Below, piece by piece: positions 49,327-56,104 of a DNA stretch of 56,104 nucleotides. A program made the translations under genes and the position numbers. The stretch comes from Candidatus Saccharimonadota bacterium. GTDB lineage: Bacteria; Patescibacteriota; Saccharimonadia; Saccharimonadales; Saccharimonadaceae. The DNA is taken from the NCBI GenBank assembly GCA_017510425.1, contig JAFWNJ010000008.1:1-56104 (forward strand), written 5' to 3'. The notes under the pieces were generated by a model. It was not told the DNA's origin and searched no databases. It saw only the letters and a list, made by a program, of their open reading frames with translations. The stretch's first letter is position 1; each line of letters starts with the position of its first letter.

Positions 49327-51786
49327 CTAAGTGTTTTTCACCGCATCCACCACCGCTGCCCGATTCTCTTTAATCAGATTCAATCTGGAGCGTATTTCAT
49401 TTTCGCCAATCTCTATCGCCCGCTTAAGTGCTAGGTCTTCTCGCATTGGCCCGAAGAATTCTACGAACTTTTTCAGCTCCTCCTCAGTTTTTGCTAGTCT
49501 AGCAATATATGTCGGATAGTCACTTAAAGTCTTGTCACCACCAGTTTTTTTCACAGAATCCCAATTGTGAGTCAACCAATCAAAAGCTCGCATTCGACAC
49601 TTCGGATTCCTATATAGATATATAAACAGCAATATTTGATCTTGCGATTTCACAACATTAAGATTTCCCAGTAAGGCCAGTAGCTTCCCGGCCTTTTTTT
49701 CGTCCTTCGTAAGACACGCTGCAGCTAAATAATCAAATTTCACATCCGGATCTGCTACCTTCTGATACTTCTCCAAAAAATCATCAATTACTTCTGGTTC
49801 CAAATAAGCTTTCGCGCTCAAGATATCGCTACGAATTTCCTTGTCCATCTTGTTGTAATCCGAATTATACATCTCGACTAACTTACAAAACCGCTCCTCG
49901 TCCTCCGCAAAATAATCTAGCCCTAAGAGATTCGCTCTCAGCCTAATCATATCCTCATCGTCACCATCTCTCGTCACAAGCCCAATCTCATCCAGTTTCT
50001 CATCAATCAAATTTAGCACTAGTCTCTTCAACAATTTTTCCTCATCCGAATCATCCTCGAAATACACCTTTAGGTTACCAATCAAAGTCACCACTTTGTT
50101 CCACACCGCAGGCTCCGACTCATGCTGGAATTGCATCACGAGCGGCACTATAGAAGCCGCACTTTGAAGTCCCGACCTTGTAATTAAATCCCGGTCAATC
50201 ATAAGCCTCAGTTTTTCTTCCAACCCTAGTTCACCAAAATCACGTAATCTCGCTTCAAATTCCACATCAGACAGATTCAAAATATAATGTCCACTCATAT
50301 CTTCCGTAATCTCCGGCAAAGGCCAATCCGAATCAGTCATCAATCCATCCAGTAAAAACCTCTTCTGGCCAAACTTAGCAAAATCATCACCCAGGTTCGT
50401 AATCACCGGATACCCAGGTTTATCAATAAATGCATGCATTAATTCGCCAGGCTCAAACTCCGCATAAGGCTTCAAGCACTCCCACAAATCGTTCCCCACC
50501 GTATTCCGATATTTATATTTATCAAAATAATCGACCAAGCCCTTACAGAAATTGTCCCACCCCATCAAACGAATTAGCATGAGCATCAACCTCGCACCTT
50601 TAGCATACACTATCGCCGAGTCGAACAACGTCGCAATCTCCGCCGGATCGTTCACGTCCTGATGCACCGACTGCACTCCACTATAGGCATCCCGCATTAA
50701 CGCCGCATAGGCATCGCCCGTAAAAAACGCCTCGAATATCTTATATTCTGGATGAATCGCATCCACCGCATAATACTCCATTACAGTTGCGAATGATTCA
50801 TTCAACCATAAATCATCCCACCATTCCATCGTCACGAGATCACCAAACCATTGATGAGATAATTCATGCGCCACAGTCAAAGCCACATCCTTTTTCGCAC
50901 CTAGCGTCGCATCTTTTGTAATAAGTAACATCGATTCGCGATAAGTCACCAGCCCCCAGTTCTCCATCGCTCCCGCTTCAAAATCTGGCAATGCTACTTG
51001 ATCAAGTTTCTTCAAAGGATATGGTTCGCCGAAATTATCATCGTAGAACTCTAGCGACCTTGCGGCAATCTCGTTCGCAAAATCCACCGAATCCACATCA
51101 TGAGCAAGCGAACAATAGGTTGTAATTTCCACCCCATGCCCATTCGTCACCGTCTTACTGTGGAAACGTCCAATCACCCATGCCAATAGGTACGTCGACA
51201 TCCTCGGTGTTGGCTCGAAATGATACTCTATAAATCTACTTGCAGACTTCTTACCGTTATCATCATAAAATATATTATATTTACCGTCCGGTACTTTATA
51301 GTATTTCTTAGTCTCTGCCACCGGCATATTCGAAATCACGATTTCGTCCTCGGATTCCGGCACTGTCAGAGTTAAATCAAACACCGCCTTCGCCCCTGGC
51401 TCGTCAATACACGGAAAGGCCTCCCTCGCATAATGACTCTCAAATTGTGTCGCTACGATTATTTCAGTCTTACCCTCATATTCATAGGTAGATAAATACG
51501 CCCCCTCCATATTCTCATTCAAAGTTCCATCATAAGTTATCAGGATTTCAGCCTTGCCTAGTTTAACTTTCGAAATTTCCAAAATCTCCCCGTCCGCCTT
51601 AAACTTCACGTTTTCACCATTTACTATCACCTGATTAATCTTCAGCCCCACTGCATGAAATTTCACCGTCTCTCTTAACACCTCACCCAGGACCACCACC
51701 ACTCCGCCAATCTTTTTATCAATTTTATTAATGCCAATGTTTAAAAAGTATTTTTCCGGTACAAAGTATTGAATCAATCTCTCCAT
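49327..51786 (-). CDS. pepN: M1-family aminopeptidase
   Basis: 819 residues. Zinc metalloprotease that removes N-terminal residues. Landmarks are the substrate-binding GAMENWGLVTYRE, the zinc site VAHELSHQWFGDLVTMEWWDDLWLNESFA (HExxH-18-E) and the transition-state Tyr region, followed by a helical C-terminal domain (ERAP1-like). No signal peptide, so cytosolic. It probably breaks down peptides imported from the host. GAAAGGAAA precedes the ATG. Confidence 0.94.
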   Translation of the reverse strand: MERLIQYFVPEKYFLNIGINKIDKKIGGVVVVLGEVLRETVKFHAVGLKINQVIVNGENVKFKADGEILEISKVKLGKAEILITYDGTLNENMEGAYLSTYEYEGKTEIIVATQFESHYAREAFPCIDEPGAKAVFDLTLTVPESEDEIVISNMPVAETKKYYKVPDGKYNIFYDDNGKKSASRFIEYHFEPTPRMSTYLLAWVIGRFHSKTVTNGHGVEITTYCSLAHDVDSVDFANEIAARSLEFYDDNFGEPYPLKKLDQVALPDFEAGAMENWGLVTYRESMLLITKDATLGAKKDVALTVAHELSHQWFGDLVTMEWWDDLWLNESFATVMEYYAVDAIHPEYKIFEAFFTGDAYAALMRDAYSGVQSVHQDVNDPAEIATLFDSAIVYAKGARLMLMLIRLMGWDNFCKGLVDYFDKYKYRNTVGNDLWECLKPYAEFEPGELMHAFIDKPGYPVITNLGDDFAKFGQKRFLLDGLMTDSDWPLPEITEDMSGHYILNLSDVEFEARLRDFGELGLEEKLRLMIDRDLITRSGLQSAASIVPLVMQFQHESEPAVWNKVVTLIGNLKVYFEDDSDEEKLLKRLVLNLIDEKLDEIGLVTRDGDDEDMIRLRANLLGLDYFAEDEERFCKLVEMYNSDYNKMDKEIRSDILSAKAYLEPEVIDDFLEKYQKVADPDVKFDYLAAACLTKDEKKAGKLLALLGNLNVVKSQDQILLFIYLYRNPKCRMRAFDWLTHNWDSVKKTGGDKTLSDYPTYIARLAKTEEELKKFVEFFGPMREDLALKRAIEIGENEIRSRLNLIKENRAAVVDAVKNT

Positions 51787-51808
51787 ATTATTTCCTTTCT
51801 ATTTTACA

Positions 51809-51890
51809 TCGACGAGTGACGGAACTGGAGGGGGTCCCCCAAAATTGTTGCCAATTTTGGGGGAGGAGAAGTTCCGGCAGGACCCGTCGA
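51809..51890 (+). repeat. Family A structured repeat, copy 3 (ftsH-pepN junction)
   Basis: The stems are TCGACGAGT/ACCCGTCGA (one mismatch), GGAACT/AGTTCC (51821-51826 with 51870-51875) and CCCCCAAAATTG/CAATTTTGGGGG (51836-51847 with 51852-51863) around TTGC. The constant loops GAC, GGAGGGGGT, AGGAGA and GGCAGG are the same as copy 2. The flanks ACATCGACG and CGTCGAGAA also match copy 1. Confidence 0.9.
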
Positions 51891-51897
51891 GAAAAAG

Positions 51898-53817
51898 TTA
51901 ATGTAATTTGGCGTTTGTTGGTAATTTTGCCGATTTAAGAATCGGAGCAAGCTCAGCTTCTTCCAAAGTTTCATGCGCAAGCAGTTCCGCGGCAAGCTTA
52001 TCAAGTGTAGTCTTATTAGCTTTTAAGACTTCCTCCGCCCGCTTCGCTGCTTCATCAGATAACTTCTTGATTTCCGCATCGATCAGCTCAGCCGTCTTTT
52101 CCGAATATGGCTTGCCCGTCGTGATAGTATAATAGCCAGTTTCTTCACCTGGGAACACAATGTTTCTTAAACCTACGCCCATACCTTCTTCTATAATCAT
52201 CGACTTCGCCAGTGCTGCTACATTCTTGAGATCCGACGAAGCTCCAGTCGTTACTGCATCAGTACCGAAAACCAGCTTCTCCGCCATTCGGCCACCCATC
52301 GCCCTAGCCAAGACATCCTTTAGCTCATAGATATTCTTATAGTTCCGGTCTTCCGGTGGCAAGAACCAAGTCACTCCACCAGTCTGCCCACGTGGGATAA
52401 TCGTAACCTTGTGTACTGGATCCGAATCAGGCAACACGTGTCCTACAATCGCATGCCCCGCCTCATGATAGGCCGTAATTTTGCGTTCCTTCTCATTCAT
52501 TACCTTGGATTTCCGCTCCGGGCCAATCGCTACCCTTTCAAATGCTTCCGTCACATCATGATTTGAAATAGCCTTATGCCCTTCACGTGCTGCTGTAATC
52601 GCCGCCTCATTCGCAATATTAGCAAGATCCGCGCCAGATGAGCCAGCCGTCTTCTTCGCTAGGGATTCCAGGTCCACATCCGCTTCCACCGGCTTACCTT
52701 TAAAATGCACCTTCAGGATTTCCAATCTATCCTTTCGCTCCGGCAAAGTTACATTAACATGCCGATCGAACCGCCCCGGACGAAGTAGCGCCTTGTCTAG
52801 CATATCCACCCGGTTAGTCGCCGCCATCACTATCACCCCCGAATCATTATCAAACCCATCCATTTCCACTAGGATTTGGTTCAAAGTCTGCTCATCCTCG
52901 CGCCCTGCACCGCCCCGTGCATCACGCTTATGTGCAACTGCATCAATCTCATCAATAAAGATAATCGACGGCGCATTCTTCTTCGCTTTCGAGAACAAAT
53001 CTCGCACTCTCGAAGCACCAACCCCCACAAACATCTCCGCGAATTCCGAACCCGAAATCGAGAAGAATGGCACATTAGCCTCACCCGCCACCGCTCGTGC
53101 CATTAAAGTCTTACCCGTACCCGGATCACCAGCCAGTAGCACCCCGCGCGGAATCTTGGCGCCTAGCTTCTCATACTTCTTCGGACTCTTTAGAAAATCC
53201 ACGATTTCAGTCAAATCTTGCTTCGCCGACTCGTTCCCCGCTACATCCTTAAATGTCACCTTCTTCTTATCTGGACCGTATAGTTTCGCCCTAGATTTAC
53301 CAAAAGCCATCGATTGATTATTCGCCGATGTCGCCTGCTTCATCATCCACGAGAAGAAGACCACTAGCGCCACAATCGGTAGCACCGTCAAAGCTACATC
53401 AAGTACAATACCCCATACATTGTTATCTTCTTTATATTCAATCACGGGATACTTTTCTTCGCACTCTTTCAGCTCTTCGCCCTCTAAGTCCAGGCAGTGA
53501 TTTTTAAGGCCCTGATCATATAAAGTTCCAGAACCATCCTTCCGAGAAACTTCCGTCGGTGTATCCTTACCTTTAAGCGTAATCTCCAAGTTCTGCCCTG
53601 TTACCGTAATCTTTGCAATATCGCCATCCGGGTCATTAGCTCTCCGAATCACATCTGAGATTGGCACTTCTGTCTTTTGCTTATCACCCTGATTCAGCGA
53701 TGATATCAGCAACATGCCAAAACATATCATTATAAATATAAACAACGCGCTTCGAATTGTATTCGATGCATTGTTATTTTTTTGTCCTAAATTCTTATTC
53801 GGTATTTTATCTGCCAC
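51898..53817 (-). CDS. ftsH: ATP-dependent zinc metalloprotease FtsH
   Basis: 639 residues. Two N-terminal membrane helices ([44 protein letters not shown]) flank an extracytoplasmic domain. The AAA+ domain has [18 protein letters not shown] and the second region of homology [20 protein letters not shown]. The zinc protease has [10 protein letters not shown] and the third ligand region. It degrades membrane and regulatory proteins. Start is GTG 53817 after AAGGAG. Confidence 0.97.
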   Translation of the reverse strand: MADKIPNKNLGQKNNNASNTIRSALFIFIMICFGMLLISSLNQGDKQKTEVPISDVIRRANDPDGDIAKITVTGQNLEITLKGKDTPTEVSRKDGSGTLYDQGLKNHCLDLEGEELKECEEKYPVIEYKEDNNVWGIVLDVALTVLPIVALVVFFSWMMKQATSANNQSMAFGKSRAKLYGPDKKKVTFKDVAGNESAKQDLTEIVDFLKSPKKYEKLGAKIPRGVLLAGDPGTGKTLMARAVAGEANVPFFSISGSEFAEMFVGVGASRVRDLFSKAKKNAPSIIFIDEIDAVAHKRDARGGAGREDEQTLNQILVEMDGFDNDSGVIVMAATNRVDMLDKALLRPGRFDRHVNVTLPERKDRLEILKVHFKGKPVEADVDLESLAKKTAGSSGADLANIANEAAITAAREGHKAISNHDVTEAFERVAIGPERKSKVMNEKERKITAYHEAGHAIVGHVLPDSDPVHKVTIIPRGQTGGVTWFLPPEDRNYKNIYELKDVLARAMGGRMAEKLVFGTDAVTTGASSDLKNVAALAKSMIIEEGMGVGLRNIVFPGEETGYYTITTGKPYSEKTAELIDAEIKKLSDEAAKRAEEVLKANKTTLDKLAAELLAHETLEEAELAPILKSAKLPTNAKLH

Positions 53818-53874
53818 TTTTTTCTCCTTACTTTTTTTATTTTACCATAATAGGATAATTTATGAAACAAAAAA

Positions 53875-53950
53875 TGGTCTGGGTGACAGGACTTGAACCT
53901 GCGACCTCGACTTCCCAAAAGTCGCGCGCTACCAACTGTGCTACACCCAG
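53875..53950 (-). tRNA. tRNA-Pro (TGG)
   Basis: A full cloverleaf on the minus strand: acceptor CTGGGTG/CACCCAG, anticodon stem CGACT/AGTCG with loop TTTGGGA (anticodon TGG), T-arm GCAGG/CCTGT-type and encoded CCA. Confidence 0.95.
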
Positions 53951-54012
53951 ACACTACCTATATTATACCACAAACAACATTCTATAAGCAAAAGTCATCG
54001 TCCTAAAGAACA

Positions 54013-55905
54013 CTAATCATCATACACACAACGAAACGCATCACCATAGTATTTCCCACCACGTCCATTTCCTGGTCGAATCATGTTCCCATCCATATAA
54101 AGGTAATGAGCTTCTAAACCAGTACCATAAGAAGTAGCGGTCCAATAAAAGCCGCTCTCGCCCCCATTAAGTGCTGAATCCTCATACCAACGGCCCGAAT
54201 AGACAAAATTATTTGGGTATTCACGAATAGATTCAGAGTATCCTGCACCACGATAATAAGCATTCTCCGTATTAGGATTCGTATTAGGCTCATCACTCGT
54301 TAAACTTTTAACCAACGTGTAATAGTCATTTTCTAAACCTATCAATGCCGATCCGCCACTTGGCAACCTCCAACCTGAAGGACAAATTGAAGTACTGACC
54401 ACGGTCGTACCAGATCCGTAACTCATAGAACTAGCTACCACGGCCGGCCAAGAATAATAATAGCCATATAAGTAACTTCCATCAATGGAGTTACTGTTAT
54501 TAAATTGAATCGTCGTATTGCCCATACTCCAATTATTACTACTTGCTGGTAACACACTAAAGCCTTGACCCAAGGAATCAGAGCCAGCAATCATGGTCTG
54601 AGCATCTACGGAATCATCAAGTCGCATATTCTCAACAACCCAACACTTATTATCGACCAATTTTGCAACAGCATACACATTGTCGTCGCGTTCATCCCGG
54701 AGCGCAATTATATCACCGGTGGCTAGTTCATCACAGTTGTTCCACCTCTGCAATGTTCCAGTAGGTTCAAGCCAAATCGCATACAAATGTAAACCAATTT
54801 CCGACAAATCCCCTGTCACAATAGTCTGATTAGGCCCATAAATAGTAACAGTCTCATCATTTAATAATTTAGAAGCGGCATTCCTATCTTCACTCCAGCC
54901 AACAAATCCATGTAATGGCAAAGAATAGTTTGAAGCCAACAAGGTAATACTCGAATTACTCGCCGCCGTTTGGTATTCCATTGTGCCATTTGCACTACTA
55001 TTATTCTTGTAATAGCAAATTTTATTTTCTAAACAATTATCCCACTGTGCATAAAGCGTAATTGTATCTCCCACCGGCACCAAATCGATTACAGATTGGC
55101 CACTCTCATATTGCACACCAGTACCGTCTTGCGAAGTATTCCAACCCATAAAATAATATGTAACACCATCAACGACTGGATTTCCATAGACATCCGTAGT
55201 CAAATTATCAGTCACACCTTCAGCAATATATTGGTTCGATACATTCCCAGTACCAGTTATAGGTATACCCAAATTAGTACCAGTCGGATTATACTCCACA
55301 GTATACCTAAAACAATCTTCAGATAATGTCGCATAGTATACGACTTTTCCCAGCTCTTCATTCTCGTCTCTTTTCATCGAATAATACCCTGGAATCAAAT
55401 CATCGGAAGCCTTTATGCCATAGTATAGCGAAAAAGTATCATCAATCACTCCAGTGCTTGCAGTTTCAGAATCGTTCCTTATCGTTGCAAAATTTCCCAC
55501 TACCGGTACAGCTGAAAAAACGCTACTACTACTAGGGGCAACATTTTCACCTGAATAATAGTATCCCCACGTGTTACTTGTAAGGGCAAGACTAGCCACG
55601 CCATCCGAAGGTGCAAAATACTCGTTCGGATTATCATAACCTGGATCGCCATCTAAATACAGACTGTTGTCATCAACTGTTGATGATAGGAAAAGATTAT
55701 AGCCAGACTTGCAAGTCGTGGTAATATTTAGCTCCGTCTCGGCAATCGAAACACCATCGTCTGAAGCTACCACATTAATAGTTTCAAGTCCCGATGTAGT
55801 AATGCTAACAGTATGCTCTGCATAACTACTATGCGAAAATAGCATAGGCAACACAAAAAAGCTCCCTAAAGTAAATACTATTCTAACGAAGTTATAATTT
55901 TTCAT
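54013..55905 (-). CDS. Secreted protein with InlB-type repeats and a FISUMP domain
   Basis: 630 residues. A signal peptide (IVFTLGSFFVLPMLFSHSSYAEH) precedes a beta domain with paired Cys (to about 200), InlB-type repeats (TVEYNPTGTNLG...YYFMGWNTSQDGTG; GFVGWSEDRNAASKLLNDETVTIYGPNQTI) and a FISUMP domain (about 395-630) with ALRDERDDNVYAVAKLVDNKCWVVENMRLDD, SICPSGWRLPSGG and GDAFRCVYDD. It is a paralogue of the 964-residue protein at 7412-10306, with which it shares blocks such as LLNDETVTIYGPNQ, but carries one FISUMP domain instead of two. A surface location is likely. Confidence 0.87.
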   Translation of the reverse strand: MKNYNFVRIVFTLGSFFVLPMLFSHSSYAEHTVSITTSGLETINVVASDDGVSIAETELNITTTCKSGYNLFLSSTVDDNSLYLDGDPGYDNPNEYFAPSDGVASLALTSNTWGYYYSGENVAPSSSSVFSAVPVVGNFATIRNDSETASTGVIDDTFSLYYGIKASDDLIPGYYSMKRDENEELGKVVYYATLSEDCFRYTVEYNPTGTNLGIPITGTGNVSNQYIAEGVTDNLTTDVYGNPVVDGVTYYFMGWNTSQDGTGVQYESGQSVIDLVPVGDTITLYAQWDNCLENKICYYKNNSSANGTMEYQTAASNSSITLLASNYSLPLHGFVGWSEDRNAASKLLNDETVTIYGPNQTIVTGDLSEIGLHLYAIWLEPTGTLQRWNNCDELATGDIIALRDERDDNVYAVAKLVDNKCWVVENMRLDDSVDAQTMIAGSDSLGQGFSVLPASSNNWSMGNTTIQFNNSNSIDGSYLYGYYYSWPAVVASSMSYGSGTTVVSTSICPSGWRLPSGGSALIGLENDYYTLVKSLTSDEPNTNPNTENAYYRGAGYSESIREYPNNFVYSGRWYEDSALNGGESGFYWTATSYGTGLEAHYLYMDGNMIRPGNGRGGKYYGDAFRCVYDD

Positions 55906-55929
55906 TTTTGTATGACTTTCTCTACCAAG

Positions 55930-55958
55930 AGTATACTACGCTTATGATTACTTGTCAA
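55930..55958 (-). promoter_or_regulatory. Promoter of the 54013-55905 gene
   Basis: On the minus strand, TTGACA (55958-55953), a 17-nt spacer and TATACT (55935-55930) give a short leader of about 18 nt. The rest of the window to 56104 shows no gene. Confidence 0.8.
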
Positions 55959-56104
55959 CAAAATGTATGCGTCCATAACATATTAGACTTTTCCTGATCC
56001 AATTTTAGCATATAAATATAAGCCCTTAATGGCGGAATTTGTACGTTTTTGTTTTCTGGATTACGATGATTAAAATGAGGTCTTTTGGTATTGTAAAAGA
56101 TACA

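Overview
The window looks like a chromosomal segment of a Patescibacteria/CPR bacterium, most likely Candidatus Saccharibacteria (TM7). The evidence is a very compact layout, the standard code (UGA is a stop, for example at the ends of tyrS and clpC), an arginine deiminase cluster, single-copy short housekeeping enzymes, and several large secreted FISUMP-domain and pilus-tip-like proteins. The lineage is inferred from gene content, not from a marker phylogeny.

Layout. 1-4630 is accessory: the C-terminal part of a large serine recombinase that reads into tRNA-Val, a gene that appears split by a frameshift, a small protein with a long structured leader, and an HELQH metallopeptidase-like protein. 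4737-10655 holds a LiaF-like membrane protein, two secreted FISUMP proteins, a fragment of a third FISUMP gene, hairpin repeats and tRNA-Phe. 10771-23039 is mostly housekeeping: hisS, glyQS, ppa, a histidine kinase/response regulator/recO operon, xseAB, an LPG-synthase-like flippase, tyrS with a Trm11-like methyltransferase and rpmA, and rnhA. 23108-30533 is a three-gene cassette encoding two very large paralogous surface proteins and a small membrane protein. 30570-36683 carries clpP, clpC under a perfect CIRCE operator, a membrane protein and an acyl-adenylating enzyme. 36899-47335 covers galU, gpmI, the arginine deiminase pathway (arcB, arcA, a 47-residue ORF, a YfcC-type transporter, and divergent arcC), a Pro/Gln-rich membrane protein and a short pgi. 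47459-49218 is a second accessory pocket beside tRNA-Leu, with a free-standing RNA polymerase alpha-CTD-like protein convergent to a sigma-region-4-like protein. The window ends with pepN, ftsH, tRNA-Pro and a third secreted FISUMP protein.

Two signals run through the whole window. (1) At least a dozen genes have the -10 hexamer 6-9 nt upstream of the ATG, usually as TGTGCTATAAT, so their mRNAs should be leaderless. The accessory genes instead have leaders and strong Shine-Dalgarno sites. (2) Two families of GC-rich structured palindromic repeats are dispersed between genes and also sit in frame inside coding genes. Family A has three copies with compensatory stem changes and constant internal loops. 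Family B has two clear copies and one divergent relative, whose outer arms pair perfectly or nearly so but differ at each locus. The Trm11-like gene holds one of each and tyrS holds the B relative. The arrangement resembles the in-frame Rickettsia palindromic elements, but the sequences are not ones I recognise, and this is the best candidate for something undescribed.

Functionally, arginine catabolism (arcA/B/C plus transporter) would supply ATP, and galU, pgi and gpmI are a reduced sugar and lower glycolysis set. ClpP/ClpC/FtsH handle protein quality, and the large secreted proteins probably contact the host bacterium or the surface.
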